Notes: generated from the sequence alone by a model not told the origin. DNA of 64,000 nucleotides from Rhizobium sp. NZLR1 (GCF_017357385.1 NZ_CP071632.1:4152001-4216000); one strand, 5' to 3'; positions 19,819-29,429 are shown, counted from the first letter of the stretch. Made by a program: numbers and translations.

Positions 19819-20772
19819 ATGCACAATTATCTCGACTTCGAAAAGCCGATCTCCGACCTCGAAGGCAAGATTATCGAGCTGAAGAAGCTCGCCACGGAAG
19901 ACGAGAGCATCGACACCACCGATGAAATCGGCAGGCTGGAGGTTCGCGTCCGCGAGGCGATCGTCGAAATCTATTCCAAGCTCAATCCCTGGCAGAAGAC
20001 CCAGGTCGCCCGCCATCCGCAGCGGCCGCATTTCGTCGATTACGCCAAGACGCTGTTCCAGGAATTCACGCCGCTCGCCGGCGACCGCAAATTTTCCGAG
20101 GATGCCGCGATCCAGGCGGGCCTCGCCCGCTTTCGCGGCCAGCCCGTCGCCGTCATCGGCCAGGAAAAGGGCAACGACACCAAGAGCCGCCTGAAGCACA
20201 ATTTCGGCAGCCCGCGGCCGGAAGGTTACCGCAAGGCGATCCGCATCCTCGAAATGGCCGATCGTTTCGGCCTGCCGGTGATTTCGCTGGTGGATACGGC
20301 TGGCGCCTATCCCGGCGTCGGAGCCGAAGAGCGCGGCCAGGCCGAGGCGATCGCCCGCTCGACGGAAAAATGTCTCGGCGTCAAGATTCCCCTCGTGTCC
20401 ATCGTCATCGGCGAAGGCGGCTCGGGCGGCGCGATCGCCATCGCCACCGGCAACAAGGTCTATATGCTCGAGCATTCGATCTACAGCGTCATCTCGCCGG
20501 AAGGGGCCGCCTCCATCCTCTGGCGCGATTCGACCCGCGCCCGGGAAGCTGCGACCAACATGAAAATCACTGCCGAGGACCTGAAATCGCTCGGCATCAT
20601 CGACGGCATCATTTCCGAGCCGCTGGGCGGCGCCCATCGCGATCCCGACAGCGTCATTGCCGCGACCGGCGACATGATCGCCAATGCGCTCGGCGAAATG
20701 GCGTCCCGTTCCGGCGAGCAGCTGCGCAACGAGCGACGCCAGAAATTCCTCAATATCGGCCGCAATCTCTAG
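19819..20772 (+). CDS. accA: Acetyl-CoA carboxylase carboxyltransferase subunit alpha
   Basis: A 317-residue protein matching AccA throughout: [64 protein letters not shown] and [13 protein letters not shown]. With AccD it transfers carboxyl from carboxybiotin to acetyl-CoA in the committed step of fatty acid synthesis. It begins 62 bases after xerD on the same strand. Its TAG stop lies at the base of a perfect inverted repeat. Confidence 0.96.
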   Translation: MHNYLDFEKPISDLEGKIIELKKLATEDESIDTTDEIGRLEVRVREAIVEIYSKLNPWQKTQVARHPQRPHFVDYAKTLFQEFTPLAGDRKFSEDAAIQAGLARFRGQPVAVIGQEKGNDTKSRLKHNFGSPRPEGYRKAIRILEMADRFGLPVISLVDTAGAYPGVGAEERGQAEAIARSTEKCLGVKIPLVSIVIGEGGSGGAIAIATGNKVYMLEHSIYSVISPEGAASILWRDSTRAREAATNMKITAEDLKSLGIIDGIISEPLGGAHRDPDSVIAATGDMIANALGEMASRSGEQLRNERRQKFLNIGRNL

Positions 20773-20882
20773 AACAGGATGATTCTGGGCCCGGTTGGCC
20801 TAAAATCTGAATCCTGTTCTAAATTAGAGAGTAGAGCATGATGTCGTCCGAAAACCGCGCACACTTTTCGGCATCATGCTCT
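20771..20882. repeat. Paired palindromic intergenic repeats after accA
   Basis: Two hairpins in a row. AGAACAGGAT / ATCCTGTTCT (20771-20780 and 20811-20820) starts inside the accA stop. AGAGCATGATG / CATCATGCTCT (20833-20843 and 20872-20882) has the loop CACACTTTTCGGCATCATGC-type ending also seen at 60166. These are variant modules of the repeat family. Confidence 0.75.
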
Positions 20883-21120
20883 AAAACAGCCGGAAATCGC
20901 TGAGACTTTTCGGCATCATGTCCGAGACAAGTTCGGCTTTCGCCGATTGGGGCCAAATCTTGGCCACATTGATATTATCTGTAACATTCGCGCTTGCGGG
21001 GATGTTCGGGGCACGTCATAGGCTGGTAAGGTTTTATAAAGTATAAGCCGCCTATGATTCCTTCCAATGCCCGAACTCCATAGGCGGACCGGGTCGCTTT
21101 ATCTTTATGGGCTAGTTTGG
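20883..21120. other. Leader region upstream of the L,D-transpeptidase gene
   Basis: About 240 bases without a convincing gene. It holds a partial repeat of the TTTTCGGCATCATG module at about 20908 and probably the promoter of the next gene. A frame from the ATG at 21067 enters the transpeptidase but would bury its lipoprotein signal. Confidence 0.4.
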
Positions 21121-22365
21121 ATGCGCATACGTCATTTTGCCTATGTTTCCCTCATGGCGCTGGCTCTTGCCGGCTGCAATGATGCGTTGGATACTGCGCA
21201 GGTCGATCTCTCCAAGGTCAAGAACAAGGTCGAGCAGCCGCTTCCCGCCCATATCCTCACCGCCATGTCCACCAAGGGCATGGACCGCAATTCGCCGATC
21301 ATGATCCGCATCTTCAAGGAAGAAGGTGCCATGGAGATCTGGAAGGCGAAGACCGACAACCGTTTCGACAAGATCGCCGATTACAAGATCTGCGCCTGGT
21401 CCGGCCGTCTCGGTCCGAAGGTAAAGACCGGCGACCGGCAGGCGCCGGAAGGTTTCTACGACCTGTCGCGCGCCAACCTGAACCCCAACTCGAAATATTA
21501 TCTGGCGATCAACACCGGCTTCCCGAACCGCTACGACGCGGCGAACGGCCGCAGCGGCTCCGATTTGATGATCCATGGTGCCTGCTCGTCCTCCGGCTGC
21601 TATTCGATGACCGACCAGCAGGTGCTTGAAATTTACGCCTTCGCCCGCGACGCCTTCAAGGGCGGCCAGTCGACCGTGCAGCTGCAGGCCTTCCCCTTCC
21701 GCATGACAGCGGAAAACATGGTCAAGCATCGCCTCGACTCGAGTTACGACTTCTGGAAGATGCTGAAGGTCGGCTACGACAATTTCGAAGTGACGAAGCG
21801 CCCGCCCGAGGTGAACGTCTGCGAGAAGAAATACGTCTTCAACCAGCAGTCAACCGATGGCGGCGCCTTCAATGCCGCCGGCAAATGCCCTGCTATGTCG
21901 ACGCCGCCGGCGCTGACGGCCGCCCTTGCCGCCTACGGCAAGACCTATGATGCCGACTATGCCAAGGCGATGGGCAAATTCGACGGCATGGCCTGGTACG
22001 ATCCGTCCGAAGCCGAGCGCAAGGCCGTGGTCGCCAAGACGCGCAGGGGCCGCGAACTCGCTTATGCCCCGACCGGCACCTCGCTGGAAGCCGGCCGCAT
22101 GGTCAAGGTTGCCGAACTCGAAGACATGATGGCCAAGCGCACCGCGCAGGGCATTGCCACCAAGACCGCACCGGGCGCCACACCACTCGCCGCTGCCCAG
22201 CCGCAGCCAATGGCAGTCGCTGCCGCGACCCCCGCGGTCGTCGCGACCCCCGCGGTGGTTCCGGTGCCGGTGCCGAACCCGCTGGCCTATACGGCACCCG
22301 AACCGCAGGAAACCGCAGAAGTCGCGGCAAAGAAGCCGTTCTGGAAATTCTGGGCGCGGAACTGA
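21121..22365 (+). CDS. L,D-transpeptidase (YkuD/YafK-type) lipoprotein
   Basis: A 414-residue protein with a lipoprotein signal (MRIRHFAYVSLMALALAGC, lipobox ALAGC). The YkuD catalytic motif is in MIHGACSSSGCYSM (residues about 150-162), where the second Cys is the nucleophile in HGxxxSxGC. The C-terminal 70 residues are Pro/Ala/Val-rich low complexity (repeats of TPAVVATPAVVPVPV). It likely cross-links peptidoglycan or links proteins to it at the envelope. The start is set by the lipobox. Confidence 0.82.
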   Translation: MRIRHFAYVSLMALALAGCNDALDTAQVDLSKVKNKVEQPLPAHILTAMSTKGMDRNSPIMIRIFKEEGAMEIWKAKTDNRFDKIADYKICAWSGRLGPKVKTGDRQAPEGFYDLSRANLNPNSKYYLAINTGFPNRYDAANGRSGSDLMIHGACSSSGCYSMTDQQVLEIYAFARDAFKGGQSTVQLQAFPFRMTAENMVKHRLDSSYDFWKMLKVGYDNFEVTKRPPEVNVCEKKYVFNQQSTDGGAFNAAGKCPAMSTPPALTAALAAYGKTYDADYAKAMGKFDGMAWYDPSEAERKAVVAKTRRGRELAYAPTGTSLEAGRMVKVAELEDMMAKRTAQGIATKTAPGATPLAAAQPQPMAVAAATPAVVATPAVVPVPVPNPLAYTAPEPQETAEVAAKKPFWKFWARN

Positions 22366-22370
22366 ACGGC

Positions 22371-22595
22371 TTGAACCCCGTTCTCTACGATCTTCGCGGC
22401 CTGAAATGCCCCTTCCCCGTGATCAAGACACGCAAGAAGCTTGCCGCCATGGCAAGTGGCACGCTCATTCGCGTCGACACCACCGATCCGCTGGCGGTGA
22501 TCGACATGCCGCATTTCTGCAACGAGGACGGCCACGAACTGGTCGAGACCGAAAAGACCGAAAACGGCCACCGCTTCCTGATCCGCAAGCGCTAA
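22371..22595 (+). CDS. TusA-like sulfurtransferase
   Basis: A 74-residue protein with the TusA/SirA core VLYDLRGLKCPFPVIKTRKKL, in which the CPxP cysteine carries persulfide sulfur, and a C-terminal beta segment HRFLIRKR. Relatives relay sulfur for tRNA thiolation, molybdopterin or sulfur oxidation. It starts at TTG 5 bases after the preceding stop; no ATG is available in frame. Its TAA is inside the perfect hairpin at 22592. Confidence 0.8.
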   Translation: MNPVLYDLRGLKCPFPVIKTRKKLAAMASGTLIRVDTTDPLAVIDMPHFCNEDGHELVETEKTENGHRFLIRKR

Positions 22596-22766
22596 AGCGC
22601 GTCGCATCAAACTTGATTCATGCGACGCGCTTTAGTCCTTTGTTTTTATGCATTTCGTTATCCCGGAACCGCTGCACACAGATTCGCTCTTAGCGCTTTA
22701 GCCTATTGTTTTTACGCATGTCGTTATCGCGGAACCGCTGCACACTTTTGCGCGACATGCTCTAAA
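22592..22766. repeat. RIME-like intergenic repeat, copy 3 (tandem, with 16-bp hairpin)
   Basis: Opens with a perfect 16-bp inverted repeat (22592-22607 and 22620-22635, arms beginning CTAAAGCGCGTCGCAT) around a 12-base loop; the TusA stop is in the left arm. Two partial copies of the TTGTTTTTANGCATNTCGTTATC core follow in tandem (about 22640 and 22706), ending GCGCGACATGCTCTAAA. This suggests a nested or duplicated element. Confidence 0.8.
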
Positions 22767-22793
22767 ATCAGCCCGAACAAGTCGCAACGCAGG

Positions 22794-23291
22794 TCATTTG
22801 CGGCGTTGCATCACCAGTGGATCAATTGCGATCCTGCCGCCGCCAAACACGACCAATGCCAATGCCATCGCCGCCCAGGGCAGGTGGAAATTCGCCCAGC
22901 CATCGGGAATGGTCAGTTGGATAATCGCCGTCATCAGCAGCAAGCCGAGGGCGGCAAACCGCGTCCCCAAGCCGAGGATCAACAGGACCGGCAGGACCAG
23001 TTCGCCGATCCCTGCTGCCGTCGCCATCGTCAAGGGAAACGGATAGGGAATCTCGCTGCCGAAGATATGGAGTCTGAACTCCTGTTCGAAGAGATATCTT
23101 GCCCCTTGTGAAAGCGTCAGGAATCCGTCCCATTTCGTCAGTCCCGACTTGAAAAAGGGAATTGCGAGCGCGAAGCGCAGCGCCAGCAGCGGCAGCGATG
23201 GGGGAAGGGAGGCGAGCAGGCCTTCGGTGCGTGTGACGAGAGCGGCAAGGGCAGCGCCAGCGCCGTATGAGGAGGCTGCTTCGGTCTTCAT
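22794..23291 (-). CDS. DoxX family membrane protein of the bufferin operon
   Basis: A 165-residue protein with four hydrophobic helices and the DoxX pattern ALRFALAIPFFKSGLTKWDGF, followed by ATAAGIGELVLPVLLILGLGTR. A DoxX-type gene is a common last gene of bufferin (buf/gig) operons. The start ATG overlaps the BufC stop (ATGA). Its role in the operon is not established; it may be an electron-transfer or envelope partner. Confidence 0.82.
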   Translation of the reverse strand: MKTEAASSYGAGAALAALVTRTEGLLASLPPSLPLLALRFALAIPFFKSGLTKWDGFLTLSQGARYLFEQEFRLHIFGSEIPYPFPLTMATAAGIGELVLPVLLILGLGTRFAALGLLLMTAIIQLTIPDGWANFHLPWAAMALALVVFGGGRIAIDPLVMQRRK

Positions 23292-24070
23292 GGGACGTTT
23301 CCTTCATCCTGTTGCAGGGCGCTGAATGCACCGAGACTGGCAAGACCAATCAGCGCTGTTCCAAAATCGAATTCGGGGGCGGCGATCAATGCCGCCTCTG
23401 CTGCCGCACCCAGCGTGGCGGCCTTGAACAAGCAGGCCGCGAAAACGGAGTCCTGCGGCGGCAGGATATGAACATGGACGGTCATCTCCGGCCGCACGAC
23501 CAGCACATCCTGCGCTCGCCAGTCGGCGACCGGCATAACCATGTCCTGCTGATGCGCACTCCAGATCGAGCCAACAGGATGGTCCGAACGGATCAAACCC
23601 GCTGAAGGGTGCGGCACCAGCCGCAAGTCGGCAAGCGTCTCGGGCGCCAAGGCCGAGAGGGCCGCGAGATCGAGCGGCGCGGCGTCCGCCGCCTGATAGG
23701 CCCGCGTCCAGGCCGCTTCGATCCGGGCGACGCCGGCCAGATAGGCAAGATTACTCGCCGGCCGGAAGCTTGCAATGAAATCCGGAAAGTCGCCGCCATA
23801 TTCGATAATCAGCGGTGAGGTGGGTTTGTGATCCTGGGCATAGGCCCGCGCCATAGCTGTGAAGAATTGCTTTCCAACGAGCCGTTCCGTCACCGGAAAG
23901 TGCTGCGCCAATGCCCTTGTCAGCCCGACGAAGACATTGTTGCGGTAGATGGCGAACCGCGCAGCGTCGGTCGTGCCGCGCGCTGTGGTGATACCGTCCG
24001 GCACCGGCCGGTCGGCATGCAGCAATGCATCAGCAAAGGCGTTCTGGCTTGCGGCGAAATCCATTGTCAT
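23288..24070 (-). CDS. bufC: BufC-type partner protein (DUF2063 / HvfC-like)
   Basis: A 260-residue protein with the DUF2063 N-terminus: [46 protein letters not shown], and the [12 protein letters not shown] segment. Such proteins are obligate partners of MNIO (DUF692) enzymes, probably delivering the precursor peptide. It overlaps both neighbours by 4 bases (ATGA), so bufB, bufC and doxX are translationally coupled. The DNA-binding name given to this family in databases is misleading. Confidence 0.85.
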   Translation of the reverse strand: MTMDFAASQNAFADALLHADRPVPDGITTARGTTDAARFAIYRNNVFVGLTRALAQHFPVTERLVGKQFFTAMARAYAQDHKPTSPLIIEYGGDFPDFIASFRPASNLAYLAGVARIEAAWTRAYQAADAAPLDLAALSALAPETLADLRLVPHPSAGLIRSDHPVGSIWSAHQQDMVMPVADWRAQDVLVVRPEMTVHVHILPPQDSVFAACLFKAATLGAAAEAALIAAPEFDFGTALIGLASLGAFSALQQDEGNVP

Positions 24071-24954
24071 GCCGCCCGGATCCTACGCTTATTGCGGCGG
24101 AGCGTTTCGGCGGCGAGCATCGCATCCGCGCGGGCCGCCTCCGTCTGCAACGTCACGAAATCCGGGACGTCGTTGTCCCATTCGATCAGCGTCGGCAGCG
24201 GTCCGCTGCGCGCAAGCGTGTGTTCGTAGAGCGCCATCACATCGCCCTTGACCGCCGTACGATGCGTGTCGATCAGCAACCGGTCGCCGGCGTCGTCGAG
24301 GGTCTCGTCGTAGCCGGCAAGGTGGATCTCGCCGACCAACTCGACCGGGAAGCAGTCGATATAGGTGGCGGCATCGAGCCGGTGATTGACCGCCGAGACC
24401 ATCACGTTGTTGACGTCGAGCAGCAGACCGCAGGCGGTCCGCTCCGCAATTGTCGCCAGAAAGTCCACCTCATCGATCGTGCTGTCGGCAAACAGCACGT
24501 AGGTCGCCGGGTTTTCGAGCAGCAGTCGTTGTCCGAGCGCCTGCTGCGTTTCGTCGACATGATCGATGACGCGCGCCAGCGTTTCCGGCGTATAGGGAAG
24601 CGGCAGCAGGTCATTGAGAAAGCCCGTGTCGTGGGTCGACCAGGCCAGATGTTCGGAGAAGCTCTGCGGCCGATAGCGATCGATCAGGCCGCGCAGCCGC
24701 TTCAGATGCGCCTTGTCAAGCTCGTGCGCTGCACCGATCGACAAGCCGACGCCATGCAGCGAAAGTGGATAGAGTGCACTCACGGCTTCCAAATAGCGAT
24801 GCGGCGGCCCGCCGGCGCCCATATAGTTCTCGGCATGCACCTCGAAGAAGCCGATATCCGGCCGATTGGCCAGAATAGTCTCATAGTGCTCGGGCTTGAG
24901 ACCAAGGCCGGCACGGGCGGGCAAGGCGGAAGTTGGGATTTTTGAAGCGGACAT
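24067..24954 (-). CDS. bufB: MNIO (DUF692) RiPP-modifying enzyme, BufB
   Basis: A 295-residue TIM-barrel protein of the multinuclear non-heme iron oxidase family. [54 protein letters not shown] and [10 protein letters not shown] carry the His/Asp/Glu metal ligands. Members install oxazolone/thioamide or thiooxazole on cysteines of precursor peptides. A strong GGAGGAA precedes the ATG at 24954; a longer frame would need a TTG. It lies between bufA and bufC. Confidence 0.9.
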   Translation of the reverse strand: MSASKIPTSALPARAGLGLKPEHYETILANRPDIGFFEVHAENYMGAGGPPHRYLEAVSALYPLSLHGVGLSIGAAHELDKAHLKRLRGLIDRYRPQSFSEHLAWSTHDTGFLNDLLPLPYTPETLARVIDHVDETQQALGQRLLLENPATYVLFADSTIDEVDFLATIAERTACGLLLDVNNVMVSAVNHRLDAATYIDCFPVELVGEIHLAGYDETLDDAGDRLLIDTHRTAVKGDVMALYEHTLARSGPLPTLIEWDNDVPDFVTLQTEAARADAMLAAETLRRNKRRIRAA

Positions 24955-25018
24955 CGCGGTTCCTCCCGATTTGTCGGACAATGGCGGGGACCCGTGTAGC
25001 TGGGCCCCCGCTTGACGG

Positions 25019-25306
25019 TCAGCCCTTCATCGGCTCCAGCTTGCCCATGTGGCCGCCGACATTCATGCTGGTGCAGGTACCGGTCGGCACAGCTTTCCAG
25101 GAGTTGCCCTGATAGTCCATCGTCGAGGTGCCTGCGCAGGTCGTGCCGGCGCCTGCGGCGCAGTCGTTATGTCCCTTGAGCGCGATGCCATAGCACTTCT
25201 CGTTGCCGACCATTTTCTCAGCCGGCAACGGGGCGGCGAAAGCAACGGACGCAAAAGCGGTGGCGAGCGAGCCGGCGAGGGTAAGGGTGAGCGTCGAACG
25301 GTTCAT
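25019..25306 (-). CDS. bufA: Bufferin-type RiPP precursor (DUF2282, BufA)
   Basis: A 95-residue protein with an N-terminal signal peptide ([15 protein letters not shown], cleavage near residue 24) and four cysteines in a core of the form [29 protein letters not shown] and VPTGTC. This is the DUF2282/bufferin-1 pattern. Modified bufferins are exported to the periplasm and bind copper, protecting against copper stress. GAGGAGA lies 8 bases before the ATG. It heads the operon, 64 bases before bufB. Confidence 0.9.
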   Translation of the reverse strand: MNRSTLTLTLAGSLATAFASVAFAAPLPAEKMVGNEKCYGIALKGHNDCAAGAGTTCAGTSTMDYQGNSWKAVPTGTCTSMNVGGHMGKLEPMKG

Positions 25307-25409
25307 GGATGATCTCCTCTTGGATGTTCCGCCGGCCGGTCATCGGCCGGGTAACTCTCCATTCGGTTCGGCAAGGCCTTCTGTTACGCATGGCAACGAA
25401 CACGAATTC

Positions 25410-25724
25410 GTGATCGACAATATGGTTTGCTGCAATGCAGCCCAGGAGGCGCAGATCCAGGAAGCCTCCTTCGAATTCGACCGGCTGCTCGGCCGCGGCG
25501 AAGCGACGGGTAAGAGCGACTTCGCTTTCCACCGAGAAATCGCGGCTGCCACGAACAATTCATATTATGTGGAAGTTCTCGATGCGCTTGGCATGCGGGC
25601 GATCCCGTGCGACATAGCCTCGCCCTGGGGCACAGACAGCACGCTGTCGCGTGACTATCCGGAAGGCCTGCAGCGCGGCGAGCAGGCAAGATGGCTTTCA
25701 GGCAGCGGTAAACACAGAAGCTGA
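25410..25724 (+). pseudogene. Remnant of a GntR/FadR-family regulator (FCD domain fragment)
   Basis: An open frame of about 104 residues includes SDFAFHREIAAATNNSYYVEVLDALGMRAIP. It resembles the FCD ligand-binding helices of FadR-type regulators, where FHxxI..AxxNxYY is typical. No winged-helix N-terminus exists upstream (the frame runs into bufA on the other strand), and the C-terminus (DYPEGLQRGEQARW) is shortened. It is probably a decayed gene piece divergent from bufA; the assignment is tentative. Confidence 0.45.
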
Positions 25725-25751
25725 TCGCGTAACAACAAATGTGAACGCGAT

Positions 25752-26915
25752 CTAGATTCGCATGCCGGGAATGGCGAGCGGATTGTCGGACAGCGCGGCG
25801 CGATCGGGCATGTCGATGCGCGGCTTGCCGAGGAAGGCGTCGAACAGATCCTTCACGAAGGCTTCCGACAGATCCTTGGTGATCAGCACCATGCGCGTGC
25901 GCCGGTCGCTGGGATCCGGCCAGGCGGCAAGCCGCACCGGCGGATGGAAGATGCTTTGCACGCCATGCAGCACCAGCGGTCGGTCCGGCCGGTCGGAGAC
26001 GGAAACGATCGCCTTCATCCTCAGCAGCTTCTCGCCATGGGCAGAGCGCAGCAGGTCGATAAACATGTCGAGCGCCATCGGATCGATCGGCTTTTCCTCG
26101 ACGATCGAGAAAGAGCGGATCGAGGCATCGTGACGGTTGACGTCATGCGGGTCCTGATGCGCGTGATCATGGTGGTGATGGTGGCCGTGGTCCCCATCAT
26201 GATCATGATTGTGATGATTGTGATGCGCCTCGTGCGCATTCTCGTCCTGCAGCCAGCGGCCGACATCGGCGATCTTCGTCGCCGGATCGTAGATGCCGTT
26301 GACGAGCACCGCGGCACTGCCTGCCTCGGTGCTGTCGGCATCCATCATCGTCGCGCGCGGATTGAGCGCCCGCAGGCGCTTTTCCAGAGCATCCACTCCA
26401 GCTGTCCCGCCGGCCATCGGTTTTTTCGAGACGATCAGCCGGTCGGCGACCGCCGCCTGCTTGCGCGCTTCCTCGTGATTGTCGAGCGTCTGCAGCCCGT
26501 TTACCGCATCGACGACGGTAACGACGCCATCGAGTTCGAAATTCGTCGCAATGACGGGATTGCCCATGATTGCCTGCATGACCGGAGCAGGATCGGCAAG
26601 ACCCGTCGTTTCGATGACGACGCGCTTCACCGGCTTGACACGGCCGGTCTGCACAGCGTCCATCAGGTTTGCCAGCGTATCCACAAGCTCACCGCGCACG
26701 GTGCAGCAGAGGCAGCCGTCTGAGAGTTCGATGATCGAATCGCCGGAACTTTCGACCAGCAGATGATCGATGCCGACATCGCCGAATTCATTGATGATGA
26801 CGGCTGCATCCTTCATCACCGGATCTTTGAGGATGCGGTTGAGCAGCGTCGATTTGCCGGCGCCGAGAAAGCCGGTCAGGATGGTGACCGGAATCCTGTC
26901 GTTGAGCGCGCTCAT
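25752..26915 (-). CDS. CobW/ZNG1-type metallochaperone GTPase
   Basis: A 387-residue G3E GTPase: Walker A GFLGAGKSTLLN at the N-terminus, the metal-binding CxCC motif in GCLCCTV (residues about 68-74), and a CobW C-terminal domain. A His-rich stretch of about 35 residues (residues about 232-266, runs such as HHHHHDHAH) sits between the domains, typical of zinc chaperones. Such proteins use GTP to hand zinc (or cobalt) to client enzymes. It begins 24 bases downstream of the carboxypeptidase gene. Confidence 0.88.
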   Translation of the reverse strand: MSALNDRIPVTILTGFLGAGKSTLLNRILKDPVMKDAAVIINEFGDVGIDHLLVESSGDSIIELSDGCLCCTVRGELVDTLANLMDAVQTGRVKPVKRVVIETTGLADPAPVMQAIMGNPVIATNFELDGVVTVVDAVNGLQTLDNHEEARKQAAVADRLIVSKKPMAGGTAGVDALEKRLRALNPRATMMDADSTEAGSAAVLVNGIYDPATKIADVGRWLQDENAHEAHHNHHNHDHDGDHGHHHHHDHAHQDPHDVNRHDASIRSFSIVEEKPIDPMALDMFIDLLRSAHGEKLLRMKAIVSVSDRPDRPLVLHGVQSIFHPPVRLAAWPDPSDRRTRMVLITKDLSEAFVKDLFDAFLGKPRIDMPDRAALSDNPLAIPGMRI

Positions 26916-26939
26916 GTCGTTTTACCTTGAAAACCTATC

Positions 26940-28073
26940 TTAGAAAGATGTCGGGCGCGGCATCGGCACCGGCACGTTGGCGATGCCTCCCGCCGTATCG
27001 CCAGTCGCCACCTTTTCCGGCTGCTGAGCCGGCTGCGGATCCTGGCCGGGAATGAGGCCGGCAAAGACAAAGCGCGGATCGTGATCCATTTCCAGGATAT
27101 AGGGCGACTGCACCCGCATACGGCCGACCTCGTCGCGCGTTTCGCTGCGCACCTTGGCGCCCTTGGCGCTGCAGATATCGGCGGTAATGTCGGAAACCTG
27201 GTCTTGTCCCGCGCCGTAAGGCTTCAGCGAACCCAGCGTATCGTTGCCGGGAAACGGCGTGGTGAAACCCTTCTGCAAAAGGTTCGCCGTCGCATCGGCG
27301 CGCGCTGCGAGACTGTCGGTGCCGAGCACGACCGAGACGAGCGTATGGCCGTTGCGCGTCGCCGAACCGATCTGGTTGAAGCCCGAGGCGCAGATGAAGC
27401 CTGTCTTCATGCCGTCGGCGCCGGCGAAGCGGCCGATCAGCATGTTGAGGCTCGGCACGTTTTGCTGGCCATTGGTGAAACCCTCAAGCGCAAAGTACCC
27501 GGCATATTGTGGAAAATCGCGGCGCAGCGCCACGGTCAGCACCGCAAGGTCGCGCGCCGTCGTATACTGCCCTTTGCCGGGCAGGCCATTCGGATTGACG
27601 AAATGCGAATCCGTCATGCCGAGCTTCAGCGCCTCGCCGTTCATCCGCGTCACGAAGGCTTCCTGGGTGCCGCCGACCGCTTCGGCGACCGCGACGGCAA
27701 TGTCGTTGGCCGATTTCACCATCAGGATCTTCAGCGCGCTGTCGAGCGTCAGCTTCTGGCCCGGCTTGAAATACATCTTGGCGGCCGGCTGCGCGGCGGC
27801 GCGCTTGCTCATGACGATAGGCGTATCGAGGCTGATCTGGCCGGCGCGGATCGCGTCGAACACGGTATAGACGGTCATCAGCTTGGTCAGCGAAGCCGGA
27901 TACCATTTGCGGAAGGCTTCCTCATGCTCGAGCACGCGGCCGGTCTGCACATCGACGAGAATATGCGGATTGGCCTGAGCAAGCGGAATGGAGGCAACAA
28001 AACCGGCAGTCGCAGCGATCGCAAAACTCAACGGCCGCAAAGCGGCAAACAAACGGAAGTGGCTCGTCGACAC
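26940..28073 (-). CDS. D-alanyl-D-alanine carboxypeptidase (low-molecular-weight PBP)
   Basis: A 377-residue serine peptidase S11 protein with a signal peptide (SFAIAATAGFVASIPLAQA). The three active-site motifs are visible: SxxK in ASLTKLMTVY, SxN in VKSANDIAVAVAE and KTG in DGMKTGFICASG. It trims the terminal D-Ala of peptidoglycan stem peptides in the periplasm. The C-terminus is Pro-rich (PVPMPRPTSF) rather than an amphipathic membrane anchor. It begins at GTG. It is divergent from the amidohydrolase gene. Confidence 0.9.
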   Translation of the reverse strand: MSTSHFRLFAALRPLSFAIAATAGFVASIPLAQANPHILVDVQTGRVLEHEEAFRKWYPASLTKLMTVYTVFDAIRAGQISLDTPIVMSKRAAAQPAAKMYFKPGQKLTLDSALKILMVKSANDIAVAVAEAVGGTQEAFVTRMNGEALKLGMTDSHFVNPNGLPGKGQYTTARDLAVLTVALRRDFPQYAGYFALEGFTNGQQNVPSLNMLIGRFAGADGMKTGFICASGFNQIGSATRNGHTLVSVVLGTDSLAARADATANLLQKGFTTPFPGNDTLGSLKPYGAGQDQVSDITADICSAKGAKVRSETRDEVGRMRVQSPYILEMDHDPRFVFAGLIPGQDPQPAQQPEKVATGDTAGGIANVPVPMPRPTSF

Positions 28074-28257
28074 GGTTCGTCCTTCGGATATTCGGAAAAT
28101 CTCGAAACCTTCACCTATTTATCCTATATGGCTATGACATGGCAAAGGTCATTGACTAAGTAATTTCCACAGCCTCACACCGCAGCCTCACACCCTGGGC
28201 TTCACACCCTTTTGATGCGATGAAAGATTGTCGGGATTTCATAACAGGAACGCGAAT

Positions 28258-29421
28258 ATGCCGATTTTGAACAGAGCCGCGGAATTGCAGGACGAAGTCG
28301 CCGAATGGCGCCGCCACATCCACGCCCGGCCCGAACTGCTTTTCGCGGTGGAAAACACGGCCGCCTTCGTCGCCGAAAAACTCAAGGAATTCGGCGTTGA
28401 CGAGATCGTCACCGGCATCGGCCGCACCGGCGTCGTCGGCCTGATCAGGGGCAAGGGCGAAGGCCGCCGCACCGTCGGCCTGCGCGCCGACATGGACGCC
28501 CTGCCGCTGACCGAAATATCAGGCAAGCCCTGGGCTTCGAAGACGCCGGGCAAGATGCATGCCTGCGGCCATGACGGCCACACCGCCATGCTGCTCGGCG
28601 CCGCAAAGTACCTGGCCGAGACCCGCAATTTCAACGGCAATATCGCCGTCATCTTCCAGCCCGCCGAAGAAGGCGGCGGCGGCGGCAACCTGATGGTCAA
28701 GGACGGCATGATGGAGCGCTTCGGCATCGAAGAGGTTTACGGCATGCACAATCTGCCGGGCCTGCCGGTGGGACAGTTCGCCACGCGCAAGGGCGCGATC
28801 ATGGCGGCGACCGACGAATTCACCGTCACCATCAAGGGCCGCGGCGGCCACGCCGCCCAGCCGCACCGGACGATCGACCCGATCGCCATTAGCGCCCAGA
28901 TCGTCGCCAACCTGCAGATGATCGCCTCGCGCACCGCCGATCCGATCAGCTCGGTCGTCGTCTCGGTCACCAAGTTCAATGCCGGTTTCGCCCATAACGT
29001 CATACCGAACGATGCGACCTTCGCCGGCACGGTGCGCACGCTGGACGCCGAAGTACGCACGCTGGCCGAGACGCGGTTCCGGCAGATCGTCGAGGGCCTG
29101 GCCGCAGCCCACGGCGCCGAGGCCGAAATCAGCTTCCACCGCAACTACCCCGTCACTGTCAACCATCCTGACGAGACCGAACATGCGGTCGCCACCGCCA
29201 CTTCAATCGCCGGCGAGGGCAACGTCAACGCCGAGATCGACCCGATGATGGGCGGCGAGGATTTCTCCTACATGCTGAACGCCCGCCCCGGCGCCTTCAT
29301 CTTCATCGGCAACGGCGACAGCGCCGGCCTGCATAACCCGGCCTACGACTTCAACGACGAAGCCATCGCCCACGGCATCTCCTACTGGGTCCGCCTCGCC
29401 GAACAGCGCCTCGGCGTCTGA
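28258..29421 (+). CDS. M20 family metal-dependent amidohydrolase (hippurate hydrolase-like)
   Basis: A 387-residue M20D amidohydrolase. GLRADMDALPLTE and KMHACGHDGHTAMLLGA bind the metal pair, PAEEGGGGG supplies the catalytic Glu pair, and GRGGHAAQPHRTIDPI lies in the lid domain. MMGGEDFSYML near the C-terminus supplies another ligand. It hydrolyses N-acyl amino acids or related amides; the exact substrate is unknown. AGGAA precedes the ATG at 28258, and a terminator follows. Confidence 0.9.
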   Translation: MPILNRAAELQDEVAEWRRHIHARPELLFAVENTAAFVAEKLKEFGVDEIVTGIGRTGVVGLIRGKGEGRRTVGLRADMDALPLTEISGKPWASKTPGKMHACGHDGHTAMLLGAAKYLAETRNFNGNIAVIFQPAEEGGGGGNLMVKDGMMERFGIEEVYGMHNLPGLPVGQFATRKGAIMAATDEFTVTIKGRGGHAAQPHRTIDPIAISAQIVANLQMIASRTADPISSVVVSVTKFNAGFAHNVIPNDATFAGTVRTLDAEVRTLAETRFRQIVEGLAAAHGAEAEISFHRNYPVTVNHPDETEHAVATATSIAGEGNVNAEIDPMMGGEDFSYMLNARPGAFIFIGNGDSAGLHNPAYDFNDEAIAHGISYWVRLAEQRLGV

Positions 29422-29429
29422 CAACAATT

